Assembly (NCBI GenBank): GCA_963422465.1
Contig: OY730172.1
Coordinates: 2,914,001-2,978,000 of the forward strand
Reading direction: 5' to 3'
Source of the DNA: Lichina pygmaea
Taxonomy: Eukaryota; Ascomycota; Lichinomycetes; Lichinales; Lichinaceae
DNA: 64,000 bases
The notes under the pieces were generated by a model that made no database searches, was not told the origin of the DNA, and saw only the letters and a program-made list of their open reading frames with translations. Within the stretch, counting starts at the first letter, position 1, and every line of letters starts with the position of its first letter. This document shows positions 11,087 through 24,774 of the stretch, piece after piece. The position numbers and the translations under genes were made by a program.

Positions 11087-13519
11087 TTCAAAGACATAAA
11101 CCAGAGAAGAAATTCTTTGAGCACTTTAGGCTTTTGAAGTAAAGTAGAGAAATTGTAGGAAAGAAAAGTAGCTCCCTGTCTTTGAGTAAGAAACTTGTTA
11201 CAAGAGAAAGTGATATATTAAGCAGTCTCTTCTCTAACATCACAGAAACATAGAGAGGATTGGAAGTCTGGAACATTTACTCTGAAAAGAAAGCTGGCTA
11301 GTCCTATCCTTACTGATAGAATCTGCAAGTAAAGACTAGCCTCAGCTTTTCTCAAGTCTTTGAAAACTTTGAGATTTTTCTTTTGGGGTAGTCTGCAAAA
11401 TAGCTCCCAGACTGGAGAACACTTCTGTCTGTTTGCCTGCCATCTGGCTTCCCACTCTTTCTGAAACACTTCTTGAAGTTGTTTCTTAGAGTAATCTTGG
11501 TTAGTGGTTAGTTTTTCTAGGCATCTTGCTTTCGAGTTAGGTGTGACAGTAGACAGAGACTTTGGAGGTGTTCTCAGAGTAGAAACAAAAACAGTGATCT
11601 GGGCAAAAAGCTTATAAAGAAGTGAGGGGAGAGAATTAGAAAGAGTATTAGAAAAATAGAAAGATTGTAGGAAAGTTGCTGTTCTGAATTTGAAATAAAG
11701 GTCAAGAGGTAGTAGGAATAGTTTTCCTTTCATAAGAAATGTAGGAGTAGCTTTAAAGACACTTCCTATAGTTTTTAGACACTTAGTCTGGAAAAGATTT
11801 AAAGAGGAAATATTAGAAGGTTTTTTGTGAAGATTGAACCAGACTTCTACTGTATAGCTGAGAAGTGATCTCAATTTTGTAGTGTAGACAAGTCTAGCAG
11901 AGAGAACAGGTAGACCCTATGTAGAAAAAGTAGTTCTAGAAAGTGCTGAGAAAAACTTGGAAGCTTTCTGTAACATGATTTTCTGGTGTTTTTTCTAGAG
12001 AAGCTTGGAATCATAGTGTAGTCCCAGAATACACACTTCTTCCTTAGACTGTAGTACCACTTCTCCAAGTCTTAGACTGAGCTGAAGATTATCTGTTCTT
12101 CTTCTAGAAAAATAGAGAAATTCATACTTTTCAGGTGTAAACTTCATTCTATGTTTTCTTACCTAGTCTAAACACTTGGAGTGAGTGGACTTTAGCTTCA
12201 GGAGATTACTTTTAAGAGAAGAGAAAAATACCAGAAGATTTGTATCATCTGCAAAACCCAGAGCTGATACACCTTTCTCTGGTGTATAAACAATATTATG
12301 AAGATCTGAAATATAGAAAAGAAATAAAATAGGAGAGAGAGGTGAACCTTGAGAGACTCCACAGTGTACTGGAAAAAGAGAAGACTCTGAATCATCAATA
12401 ATAAGAGAGGTTTTTCTTTGGGTAGTGAAAGAAAAGATCTAGTTAATAAACCAGCTGGGAATTCCATTTCTCTCCACAATTTTCTTGAGAATTTCTGGCA
12501 GGACTCTATCATAAGCTTCTGAGATATTCAGGGAAAGAAGACTGGCTACTATTCCTTCCTTCCAGACTTTTTCAACTTGGGAAGTGAGTAGAAATAGTGT
12601 AGACTCAGTTGATCTTCCTTTTCTGAAGCCTATCTGGATTTCTGGTAGTAGGTTTTCTTTCTCAGCCAGTTCACTTAGCTTTATGGCTGCCAGAGCTGCC
12701 ATCAGCTTCCCAATTGTGTTGAGAAGTGCTATTGGCCTCCAACCTTTGGTATAGCAATAGAATCCTTTGCTAGGCTGTCTCAAGTATATTGTTGTAGCTG
12801 CTTTGTATCTGTCAGAGAAATATTCTAGCTTCCAGCAGGCCTCCAGAACTTTGGCTATCTTTTTATTGAAACAGTCTCCTAATACCTTTAGAAATCTATT
12901 AGGTAGAGTATCTTTCCCAGAAGCTGTAAAAGGTTTTTTCTTTTTCAGAATATTGTGAATATCTTCTTTGGAGATTTCCTGAGATAGCTGGTGTTGTTGG
13001 TGGTTTGCTGGCTGGTCCTGGGATTCTGGTACTGGCTGGAGAAGTACAGGGAAGAACTGGGTTTTGAATACTTCTACTTTTTCTGTGAAAGTTCTGGCAG
13101 TTTCTCCATCTTGCTTTGTGAGCTCTGGAACAATTAGAAGTTCTGGTGGTTTGCCAGCTTTTTCTTTACCCCACTTAGCTCTTTTCCAGTGCTTTTGTGT
13201 TTCAGCCAGGTTCTGGAGTTGTTCTCTGAATTTTTTTCTTTTAGTATTCTTGATCATGTATTTCTTTTTCTTTATTACCTTCTCAAGTTTGTAGACTGGT
13301 TCTTGGTTTTGGAAGACTTTTCTTCTTAGTTTTCTTTACTCTTTAATTTTCTTTTTAATCTCTTAGTTCCACCAGAGAGCAGTGTACTTTAAGTCTCTCA
13401 GAGGTCTTGTTATCTTGTCAGCCAGTTCTTGAAGAGCTTTGTCCAGATTTTCCAGATAGTTGTCCACTTTCTCTCTGTTAAGTAGTGGTGGAATAGGGGG
13501 AAGATTCTTAGCTTCTTTC

Positions 13520-13794
13520 TGTGACAAGGCAATGGCAGAGCAGAACTTGAGCCTAACTGATTCAGTAACCTTGACCTGACTTGGCTTGAGACTCGAGACT
13601 TGGATTGATGTACAAGACGAAAGACAAGGAAGGAAGAAAAAGAGAAGAAGAAGGGAAGAAGCTGGGGGAGCAGGAGAAGTTCTTATAGGCAGGGGATCAG
13701 GCAACAGTGGAGCAAGCAGGCAACAGTGCAGATGAGACTTCCCAGCAAGGTGCGTGACTTGTGCCAGATATGCAACTGGGCCAGAACTGTGACA
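13520..13794 (-). repeat. 3' LTR of G3 copy B
   Basis: 275-bp LTR with TG...CA ends. Next to it inside the element is a C-rich tract (the polypurine tract on the coding strand). Confidence 0.9.
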
Positions 13795-16700
13795 TTACCC
13801 TCCTCCTTCACATGGCGAACTCCTGTGAGCCTCAGGCCGCTTGTGGGCGTAGTTCTGTGGCTGTGGTTTCCTTGGGTATTTCTCATGGAAGTTGTAGATG
13901 GTGTCTTTGGTGTTGTCAAGATGTTCAATAGACTCTTCAGTGCCATCTTCAATTGGCCATCCAGACTATTTGACCAGGTACTTGAACTTCTGTTGAGATG
14001 TTGCTGGCTTGGAGTCAAGGATTTCTTCAACCTGGAACTCTTCATCTGTGTCTTGACCAATGACAGGGCCAGGGTGTTCATTTGATTGGCCAGGGATAGG
14101 ATTAGCAGGTGTCAGACGTAGAAGGGAAACGTGAAAGACAGGGTAGATCTTGAGAGTGTGTGGAAGCTCCAGATGGCAGGCACAGCTTCTGACTGTCTTC
14201 AACACCTTGAATAGTCCAATCCACTTGTCGTCAAGCTTTTTGCATAGGCGGTGTGTCCTGATGTTCTTGGTATTCAGCCAAACAAGATCTCCAGTTTGAT
14301 AGGATGGTGACAGGACTTGATGCAAATTGGCAGTGTGAGCTTGAGCTTTCTGGGATAGTCGGAGTTCAGCTTGCAACTGTTCCAGAATCTGCGTCATTTC
14401 TCCAGAGATTCCCATAGCATCTTGGTTGCAGGCTTCACTCGTGGGTGTGATGCTGAGCTGTGGATGGAACCCTTTGTTGGCAAAGAACAGTGACATGCCA
14501 GAGGAATCAGACTGGGAGTTGTTCTACGTGAACTCTGCCAGAGGAAGCTATTGGACCCAGTCATCTTGGAGATAGTTGACATAGGATCTCAGGTAGCGTT
14601 CAAGCTCCTGATTCTCTTGTTCTGTCTGACCATCTGTCTCTGGGTGGTGTCCTGAGGATAGTCGTAGCATGATGTCAAGATGGGCACAGAGTACTTTCCA
14701 GAATAAGCTGACAAACTGACCTTCTCTGTCTGAGACAATACTCCTGGGCAAGCCATGGGTACAGACAACAAACTGGATGAACATCCAGACAAGATTTGAG
14801 GTTGTCATCTCAGCACATGGCACAAAGTGGTATTCTTTGGTGAGACAGTCAGTGATGACCCAGATATGCTTGGCACCAGGGAAGCAGGCATCTCTTGACT
14901 TGGGCAAGTCAGTAATGAAATCTATAGCCAGATCCTGCCAACATTGCTGAGGCATGGGAAGAGACAGCAGCTCTCCTTGGCGATCACAGGCAGGCTTTGC
15001 TTGAGAGTAGACATGACAATTCCTGATATACTGCCATATGATGTTCACCATCTTTGGCCAATAGTACTAACAAGACAGGAGATTGTGGGTCTTGGCAATC
15101 CCAGTGTGGCCAGCCATTGCTTGGTCATGGGCTTCTTGGAACAGGTGTAGGCGTAGCTCATCGTTCTCAGGGATCCAGAGTCAGTTCTTGTAGAAGAGAT
15201 AGTCATTTTCCAAGCTGCAGTCTGAGAGAGACACTTCTTGACTGTGCCTGACACTATCCCTTAGCATCTGTGACACTGTTGCCACTGGATCACCTTCAGC
15301 AAGGTTGTTATAGGTAGCTTGGATGATGTCTGAAAGAGGTGCAGCACCAGGTTCAGTGTCAACTGGTGCAGCTTCTGAATATCTCAGGATCTGGATAGGC
15401 TTGACTTGAACCTCTGAATGTGCAAGATTCTTGGGCTTGAGGATGACTTGCTCCATGAAGTCTTGACAGGGATCACTGTCTGACAGGAGGTCTTGGGAAT
15501 GTTGAGTGAGGGTGTCGGCCTTGCACTGACTGCCTGGACAGTAGCTGATCTTGAAATTGAAGTGTGACAAGAACTCACTCCAACAGGCTTGACAGCGGGA
15601 AAAGCACTTTGACGATATGAAGTACTCCAAGTTCTTGTGATCAGAGATCACTTTGACAGATTCTGGAGATCCTTCAAGCTCTGCTCACTATTCTTCAAAG
15701 ACACAGACAATTGCCAGCAACTCTTTGTCGTAGAGCTTGTAGTTGCATTCTGCCAGCAGATGGTGGTGTGACAAGAAGGCAACAGGGCATAGAACTCCTT
15801 CATGATCTGGCTGTGACAGGACAGCACCAGAGATGTAGTCAGAAGTGTCAGTCTCAACAACACACTCCTTCTCCAAATCAAAGTGCTGCAGGATGGGTGC
15901 AGTGCTGAACGCCTTCTTGATACTTTCAAACAAGTGCTGCTCTGGGGTTTCCCACTTGAAGGCAATAGTCTTCTTGGTCAGAGCTGTGAGCAGGGATGCA
16001 AGCTTGGTAAAGTCTTTGATGAACTGGCAGTAGAAGTTTGCAAAGGTAATAAAACTCTGCACTTCCTTGAGACTGGCAGGAGGATTCCACTCCTTGATGG
16101 CGTCAGTCTTGGCTGGGTCCATGCTCACAGATCTGGGTCAGCCATCTTCAGTGGCAGACTGAAAGATGAGGCCAAGGTACTTGACTTGATGTACTTCAAA
16201 GTTGTACTTGGAGATGTCAACTTGCAGGCTTGCATCTTGTAGTTGACTGAGAACAAGCTTGACATACTTCTGGTGTTCCTTGAGTGTCTGACTGTAGACA
16301 AGGATGTCATCCACATAAGCAGTGCCAAAGACATCAAGGATGTTAGGTCCCAAAACATCATTGATGTAGTTCTGGAATGTGCTTGGAGTATTGGCAAGAC
16401 CAAAGGGCATGACAGGGTATTTGTAGAGGCCTGAGTGTGTGCGGAACGCAGTCTTCTATTCTTCACCTTCCTTCATCTGGATATGGTTGAAGGCACCAAC
16501 AATATCAAGCTTGGTGTACCACACAGCTTTGCAAAGCTGGTCCAACATCTCCCAGATCAGTGGCAGAGGGTAACAGTTCTTGATGGTGATGGCGTTGAGT
16601 GCTCTGTAGTCTACACAGAAACACAATCCACCTTCTGGCTTCTTGACAAAGAGGACTGGTGTAGCAGCAGGTGATGAAGATGCTTGAATGAAGCCCTTGT

Positions 16701-18549
16701 TCAGGTTCTCTGTCAGGTACTTCTTGAGAACTTCAAGTTCTTCTCTGCTCATGCTGTACAGAGGTCCAGAGGGTGCCTGGGTTCCTGGTTCCATCTTGAT
16801 CTTGTGGTCAACTCCTGGGTGTAGAGAAGGAAGCTTGTCAGCGTTATCCTTGCTGAAGATGTCCAGGAACTTGTGGTACTGAGCAGGGAGAAGTGTGGCA
16901 GGATCCACACACTTCTTTGGCTTCAACACCTGCTCAATGTCTCTCAGAGAAACACTGAACACCTGGTGATCTGGCTTGGCAGCAAGGAGAGAAAATGTGG
17001 CAGTATTGATGGGGATTGGCGTGGCAGAAAGGGGCTTGGAATCCTGAGGCTTTCCAGCAGACATCTTGGCTTCAAGATCCAAAGAGATTGGATAGCTATT
17101 GTTTGACTTGAGGTATGTGGATCAGCAGTGATCTGACTTGAATATGATTAAGGTGTTTGTCTAATCAATGTGTGGCCTGTGCTTCTGGAGCCATGGCATC
17201 CCCAGAATCATGTTATAGTGAAGGCCAGAAGACACAAAGAGAGAGACTTCCTCCTGGTGCACGCCATGTGCCATAGTCATGATTGTCTTGGTGAGATGTG
17301 TGGTTTGTGACATCTTGCCATCGAATGATCGCAATGTGTGTGGGTAGGGGAGAGGTTCTTGGTGAAGGGATTGCACAAAGGAAGCACCAATGCAGCCAAA
17401 TGCTGAACAGCCAGAGTTGATGAGAGTATTGCACTTGAATTTCCCATCTAGGATACAAGGAAGAAACAAGCACTTGCTGTCTAACTGCTGGTCTGGAGAC
17501 AGATAGCCAACATGGAGATCCTTTTCATATTCTTGGGCGTGACAATAACCAAGGACTACTTGTTTTCTGACTCTGGAGTAGTCTCAACAGTGGCAGACTT
17601 GGTGGTGGTTGTGGTGGTGGTAACAACAGGCATGCTTTTCACTGGACAGAAGGTTGAGACGTGACCTTGGTTCCCACAGTAGAAGCAGAAGCCTTTGCTT
17701 TGGTGACATTCTCACTCTTCTGGCGTCAGCTTAGAGTGGCTGGGATCTATGGTAGGACTTGGTGGCTGTGGCGTGAAGGCTGGCTTGATGAACTCTGACT
17801 GTGGAACTGAGGCTTGGGTGGGAGGTGCTTGACGTGGACGGCGAGAGTTGGCAGAAGTGGCACGCAACTGGTTGTCCTGCAGCTGGCATTCCTCAACAAG
17901 CTTCTGATAGCTGATGTCCTTGAGGTTGATGCTGACAAGCTGCTTGGCAAGCTCTTCAGAGACAGCACATCGAAGATAGGACTTCAAGGCCTTGTTGTTG
18001 AAGCCTGTGCGTGGAGCATACTGATTGAACTCTGTGAAGAACTCGGCAAAGGAACAGTTGGCCTGATGCAAGGTGATGAGCTTTCTCTGAGCTAGGAACT
18101 CTGGGTCTGGGTTGGAGAAGGTGTTCCGGAGATCTTGGACAATGTTGTGCCAGTCAATGTACTGGCCAGCTGTGATCTTAGCTGAGATGTAGGACTGCGC
18201 AGTGCCAGTTGTGCGTGAAAAGACGTACACAATCCATGATGTTTCCGTGGGGTACCAGTCAGTGTTGAGCGTTATCTTGAGTAACAGTGACATGATGAAG
18301 CTCTCAAGCTTCTCATGCGTGATTTCTGTGTTTCCGCCATCACCACTGAAGATCTCTGGGTCAGCAGTGTGTTTGGACTTGGACTTGGGAGTAGTGTTAG
18401 TAGCTTGAATTCGCATGAACTCTGCAAACATGTTGTGAAGGAACTTGTCATTTCCAGCAACTGGCATGGCTTGGTCTGGTTGTTGAGACATAACAAGAAT
18501 GTGAACGTGGCTTGGTGAAGTGTGTTATGGTTGGGTTGGTCTTTCGTAG

Positions 18550-18896
18550 TGTGACAAGGCAATAGCAGAGCAGAACTCAAGCCTAACTGATTTCAGTAAC
18601 CTTGACCTGACTTGGCTTGAGACTTGAGACTTGGATTGATGTACAAGACGAAAGACAAGGAAGGAAAAGAGAAAAGAAGAAGAGAAGAAGCTGGGGGAGC
18701 AGGAGTAGTTCTTATAGGCAGGGGATACAGCAGAGCAAACAGGCAACAGTGCAGATGGAACTTCCCGGCAAGGTGCGTGACTTGTGCCAGATATTCAACA
18801 AGGCAATGGCAGAGCAAACAGGCAACAGTGCAGATGGAACTTCCCGGCAAGGTGTGTGACTTGTGCCAGATATGCAACTGGGCCAGAACTGTGACA
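18550..18896 (-). repeat. 5' LTR of G3 copy B, with an internal tandem duplication
   Basis: 347 bp, about 72 bases longer than the other LTR. The extra length is a tandem duplication around 18736-18882, containing the core that begins gcagagcaaacaggcaacag. Copy D has a different duplication over the same region of its 5' LTR. Confidence 0.88.
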
Positions 18897-19379
18897 GTCC
18901 CCTGGCTCCAGATTGTGGATCGTACGAAGAGACTTTGTGGCAAGGCCTTAGGCAAAACCATCAAGCCAGCACTTTGGCTATCACACAGCTCTTAGGCACT
19001 GGAGCGGTGATGTCTCCTCGTACAACCACTCTCCTTCTTTAACAGGTGGTCCCTGTTCGATTAACAACACCACAGTGCCAAGGCCACTCTCCCCCTAGCA
19101 GATCCTCACACGTTAGCTGGAGACTCTGCTAGGAGGGTGACGTGATGAGAACTCCTCTCGACTACTCCAGAGGTGCCCTATCAGATGCCTAGACTTCACA
19201 TCCACCAGCTGTGGGGCTGGCTTCGGGCTGTAGTGTACACAGTAGTTGTCTGTCGGGTGGTTTTCCTCTCCCAAGCTTGGTCGCAGTCCTCTGTTCTGCT
19301 GTAGCTGTTTCACAGGGGCATCCAGGGTGCCTGCGCGACACCTCCGGTGGCCCATCACTCCGCAACACCAGCAGCTCGA

Positions 19380-19977
19380 TGTTACGACCCAGGGATGGGA
19401 GCCACTCATTTATAGGCAATCAGGCCGTGGGCCAGGCAAGAGGACACCATGGAAGTCAAGTGACCAACCAACAAGGGGTCACGTGACTGTCGAGACACAC
19501 ACGGGAGTCTCGACGCATGATGCATGAAGCATCAAGACAATCTCACCAGTCTTGACGCAGGGTGCATGAAGCATCGAGACAATCTCACCCGTCTCGACGC
19601 AGGATGCATGAAGCATCAAGACAATCTCACCCGTCTTGACGCAGGGTGCATAACATGGTGGGACTGTCAAGACAATCTCACCTGTCTTGACGTCAAGACT
19701 GTCAAGACAATCTTGATCATCTTGACAGGCCAGCACTATATAGTCTGGCGATAGTTCCCTTATAGAACAATCGTCTTCAACTCATGTTGTGATCCAGACA
19801 ACTAGATCTACTTCAATACAATCCTTTGTACAAAGCCGTGATCAGGTGTCACCACCACCACATTCCACCAAACCCCTTCGCACTCCTTGACACTTCTCTC
19901 CTGCGAGAACCAACCCGCCTTCCACCTCTCGCCCTAATCCTATACTCGGATAGGATGGTATGGTACGGACCGCAACA
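19380..19977 (+). repeat. 5' LTR of Gypsy G2
   Basis: 598 bp, TGTTACG...CCGCAACA. U3 carries about three and a half tandem 41-bp units (about 19500-19670) with inverted arms such as GTCTCGA and TCGAGAC. TATA box at 19737, likely transcript start near 19773. Confidence 0.92.
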
Positions 19978-19979
19978 CT

Positions 19980-19987
19980 TTGAAGAC
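19980..19987 (+). promoter_or_regulatory. Putative self-primer binding site of G2
   Basis: TTGAAGAC, two bases after the LTR, is complementary to GTCTTCAA at 19773-19780, which lies 36 bases after the TATA start. This is the same geometry as in G1 and G3. Confidence 0.6.
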
Positions 19988-21123
19988 CCTCAAGGATGAG
20001 TACCTCAGGAGCAACCAACCCCAACTTCCCAGATGGAAAGATTAGTGTCGCCAAGCCAGACCTGTTCTACAGCGAAAGAAACAAGGTTGACGACTGGCTC
20101 ATGCAACTCCAAGTCTACTTTCAATTCCAACCAGAGACGAAGCTGCCTAAGGAAAAGTGGCCCCTCTTTGCAACCACTTACATGAGAGGCAATGCTTATT
20201 GATGGATCAAACCCTACGTCAACAAACATCTCTCAGGAAACGGAGACCACGACAGCACAACAGAATGGATGACAAAATGGACGTGATTCAAGGATAAGAT
20301 CAAAAGGATCCTTGGACCATCTAACAAAGATAAAGTGGCTATACGAATGATCCAGCACATCAAACAACAACGCTCAGCCGCAGAGTACACCACGCAGTTC
20401 AAACAATACTCAGTACTGACTGACTGGGACGACGACGCCCTGATGGTCATGTACTGACGTGGACTCAAGGAAAACATGAAGGATGAAATTACCTTTGACG
20501 GACGAGCGGTCGACACACTGGACAAGCTCATCGCACAAGCAATCAACATCGATAACAAACTATTCGAGCGAGCGATAGAAAAGCGCCACGACAGAGGATA
20601 CAGCCACCCCGCATGGCATGTGAGCAACCACTACAAGCCACCTAACAAGGCACTGTCACATGACCCATATGGCTATGCACCCATGGAACTGGATGCAGTC
20701 CACCACAAGGGAAGGTTCACAAAGGGAAGGAACAACAAAAAGGGGAGAGCACTGAAGTGCTATGCCTGTGGCAAGCTAGGCCACATGGCGAAAGACTGTC
20801 GTTCAAAGAACAAGGTGCACCGACAGCAACTTAATACGCTTGACAGAGACTGGAATGTCATCAAGCCAGAGGACCCACCAGGAGAGACTCAGCTATCCCT
20901 CGAACAATAGGACAACTACGATCAGACATTGGAAGCAGCCCACCAACTGGCAACATCAGGAGGCAAGGACCTACCAGAACTAACAGGTCAGGACAAGGGA
21001 CAGGAGCCCTTAACCACCTCTGATAGGGACTGAGACAAACCCGCGTCTATCAAAGAAGAAATACCACGAGGAAGCTATGCTTACAGCATGGACCCACGAA
21101 ACCTACGGCACGGCGAACTACAG

Positions 21124-21396
21124 TGGAGGTTTTGCACAAGGCACTACTGCATCTACCACGAACAACTACAAAGGTACAGAGGACATTCACCCTACCACAC
21201 CACCTGCCACAAGCATTGGGTCAATTGCGAGAAGGATGCGTGTGAGATCCATCTTTGGGACAAACACCAACACACCACATTCCCCGGGCACACACATGAT
21301 TGGCACGAACACCTCATGTTCCTACAGCAAGGCAACAACTACAACTGCTACGTCGACAATTGGCAGTACTGCCTCAAGCCTGGATGTGACAAGCAT
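21124..21396 (+). other. Triple W-x2-C-x4-C-x2-H module between nucleocapsid and protease of G2
   Basis: In the frame beginning at 21088, three modules at 21124-21159, 21217-21252 and 21361-21396 each read W-x2-C-x4-C-x2-H; the last two add x3-K. They lie after the CCHC knuckle and before the protease, in a His/Cys-rich stretch. Regular spacing of three potential ligands suggests a metal-binding repeat. I recall similar motifs in other fungal Gypsy polyproteins but cannot name the family. G1 and G3 show no obvious counterpart. Confidence 0.5.
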
Positions 21397-24300
21397 CAGC
21401 AAGACAAATTCATGAACAGATTCCTCAGAACTGATGGGAATGGCTGGACCCATTGCCCAGTCAGTGGTAAGACACTTCGATCAGGAAAAGACTGAACTCC
21501 CTTGTCAAGGGGCGACATCGGGAGCTCAACAACATGACCCCTAGCAACGCAAAGCACCTGCGATTGCCTGTGTCACTACACGCCAACATGCCAGTACGGA
21601 CCTACGCACTTGTTGACTCTGGAGCCAGTGGAAACTACATTTCAAGACAACTTTACAACACCCTCGGCACTGGAAGGAGACGCAAGCAGCAGCCCTATCA
21701 GCTTGCGATGGCAAATAGACAGACAGAGCTAGTCTGCCATGAGACGCAGCCAATGGAAATAGTTACCGGACACCATGCTGAAAGGATCCACCTTGATATT
21801 GTTGAGTTGGCCACTCAGGATATCTATTTGGGGATGCCTTGGCTAAAGAAGCACAACCCAGTTGTTAACTGGAAGACAGGAGTACTCACGTTTAGGAACT
21901 GCACTAACAACGCAGCTCGGACCTGTTACCAGCCGCAGAAGGCGTGGACAGATGAGGGAAGGAGTCCTCAGTGGAACCTCACCGACAGAAAGGACGACTC
22001 TCAAAAGAAGAGGTCTGCCTCGACAGGCACACCCCGGAACCAGGTGGCCAAACAGTCAGAGATGAAGAGAGAGGAAGTTGTTAACCCTCTGGAGATCTCT
22101 GAAGAGTACCAACCTGGGTATGATAACCTCTTTCAGGAAGAGACAACGACAGCAGCGTTGCCTAAGCACTAACCTTGGGATCATGAGATCAAGTTGCAAC
22201 CAGGGACAGAGCCAGAATTTGGACCAATTTACCAGTTATCAGAGAAAGAGCTCCAAGTACTTCACGAGTACCTGGAGGAAAACCTGAAAAAGAGTTTCAT
22301 TCAAGAATCTCAATCGCCAGCAGGATACCCGATACTATTTGCACCAAAGAAAGACGGAAGTCTTCGACTTTGTGTGGATTACAGGAAACTCAACAACATT
22401 ACCATCAAGAACTGATATCTGTTGCCAAATGCGAACGAATTGCGAGACAGGATCAGCCAAGCTACAATCTTTACCAAGCTGGACTTGAAAGGAGCATACA
22501 ACCTGATACGCATGAAAAAAGGAGAAGAATGGAAGACAGCCTTCAGAACCTGATACAGACACTACAAGTATCTGGTTATGCCATTCGGACTCACAAACGC
22601 ACCAGCAACATGTCAAGCATTGATCAACAACATCATCAGAGCACACCTGGACCAAACAGCTATCACCTACCTGGACGACATTCTTGTCTACTCGAACACG
22701 CAACAGGAACATACCAAACATGTGAAGGATGTTCTACGATGCCTACAAGAGGCAGGGCTCAAGCTCAACCCAAAGAAATGCGAGTTCAACAAACTGGAAG
22801 TTGAATTCCTCAGATACATCATAGGGATTGAAGGGATCAAGATTGACTCTGAGAAAATCAAAGTGATTCAGCAATGGCCAACACCGACATCAGTTAAGGA
22901 AGTACAAGTCTTCCTGGGATTTGCCAACTTCAACTGACAGTTCATCAAGAACTACTCACAGATGGCAACACCACTGACAGAACTCATGAAGAAGGACGTG
23001 GAGTACCGGTGGACGGAGAGACAACAAAAAGCATTCCAACAGCTCAAGGACACTTGCGCCAAGGAACCAGTTCTCCTCAACTTCAAGACAGGCCAGCTGA
23101 CACGAATCGAGACAGACGCTTCAGATCAGGCAGTGGGAGCATGTCTATGCCAACAGGCAGACGGCAAGTGGCACCCAGTTGCCTACTACTCACGAAAAAT
23201 GACACAAGCGGAATGAAACTATGATATCCACGATAAAGAGCTACTGGCAGTTGTCAACGCACTTGAACACTGGAGAGTGTACGCGGAAAGCAGTTCCGAA
23301 CTCACTATTCTCACAGACCACAAGAATCTGACAACATTCACGACAACCAAGAAGCTGAACAGACGGCAAGTCAGATGGGCTGAACTCCTAGGGTAACACA
23401 AGTTCAAGATCTTGTACACCCCTGGACGAGACAATGGGAGAGCAGACGCACTAAGCCGACGAAAAGACCACATGGAAGATGATGAACGCCAAGGAACAAT
23501 CCTACGGCAGGACCAGCAAGGAAACCTGGTGCCCCAGCCACAGATCAACAAGCTCATGGCAGAAGACACTGAAGAACTAATAAGGAACTACCACGACAAT
23601 CCAGCACATGGTCACCCAGGAATCTCCAAGACCACAGACCTCATCCAACAGGCAGGGAACAATGTCATTAACCTCTGACAACATGTCACAAACTACATCA
23701 GCAAGTGTCTACTATGCCAGAAAAACAAATATGGAAGACACAAGCCATACGGAGAAGGACACCCAAACACGATACCGAGAGGCCTGTGGGAAGACGTGTC
23801 AATGGACTTCATCACAAAGCTACCCAAGTCCAAAGACCCAGTCACAGGAATCACCTACGACTCAATTATGGTGATTGTGGACAGATTCACGAAATACCTA
23901 ATAGCAGTACCATTCAAGGAAACCCACACAGCAGAGCAGTTGGGACACCTCCTACTGGACAGATTGGTCAGGGACCACAGAGTTCCAATCACAGTCATTA
24001 CTGACAGAGACAAACTCTTCACATCCAACTACTGGAAAACAATCAGTGCAGCCATGGGAACAAAACCCAAGATGTCTACGGCCTACCACCCACGAACTGA
24101 CAGCCAGACGGAGCGAGCAAACCAAGTCCTGGAGACTTATTTGCGGCATTACATCAACCAGACCCACAGCAATTGGGTACAATTATTACCAGTGGCACAG
24201 CTGGCAATCAACCAGCACAGATCAGACTCAACAAAGGAATCACCATTCTTTGCCAATTTTGGACAACACGCAAACATCAGAATGCCAAGCAGAGCTTCAC

Positions 24301-24774
24301 CAAACACGGAGAAAGCACTCCAACATGACAAGCTCCTACGACAAACGCACACGATGATGAGGCATTACCTTCAAGAGACCTCAGAAAAGATGTAACGCCA
24401 AATGGACAAAAAATCGAAAATGGCACCTCAGCTGAAGAAGGGGGATAAAGTCTACCTCCTCACAAAAAATTGGAAAGTCAAGAAACCAAGAACAAAGAAA
24501 CTGGACCATGTCAAGGTCAGACTATTTTCAGTCGAAGAAAGAACTGGACCAGTCAACGTCAGACTGCGACTACCGAGAGACGCTCGGGTACACCCAAACT
24601 TTCACATCTCAATGATCGAATTAGCTGACCAGAGCACACCCTTGCAGGAAACATTTCATTACCAACCAGAGGAAGAACAGGAATTCGAGGCTGAACAGAT
24701 CCTGAAGAGAAAAGGTCAGCGATACCTTGTCAAGTGGAAAGACTACCCAGACTCGGAAAATACCTGGGAGCCAC

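Larger units (their letters stand above)
1274..13519 (-). mobile_element. Old Tad-like LINE (copy HE), split by a younger LINE-X insertion
   Basis: Two pieces of one diverged LINE, 1274-1492 (3' UTR side) and 11087-13519 (reverse transcriptase side), separated by a nested insertion with a 10-bp duplication (ttcaaagaca at 1483-1492 and 11087-11096). On the minus strand the right piece encodes a LINE reverse transcriptase in several frames: fingers with GWRPIALLNTIGKLM and GFRKGRSTES, and palm FADD at 12244-12255. The C-terminus has the same Cys/His-rich end as the other copies. It has many frame disruptions and clearly differs from copies A and D, so it is older or another subfamily. Its 5' end is cut by the Gypsy LTR at 13520; its 3' end lies in the N gap. 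Joining the two pieces rests on order, orientation and the target duplication. Confidence 0.75.
13520..18896 (-). mobile_element. Ty3/Gypsy chromodomain retrotransposon, family G3, copy B (fossil)
   Basis: Minus-strand element. 5' LTR 18550-18896, 3' LTR 13520-13794. Parts on the minus strand: primer site 18539-18547; gag about 18491-17712; CCHC knuckle about 17700-17650; protease about 17469-17160; reverse transcriptase about 16880-16130 with YVDD at 16306-16317; RNase H about 16000-15600; integrase about 15190-14500; chromodomain about 14090-13950. It is broken, with roughly ten interruptions. The flanks do not match: ctttc at 13515-13519 inside LINE HE on the left, gtccc at 18897-18901 inside repeat X on the right. 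This suggests that recombination joined two insertions. Confidence 0.9.
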
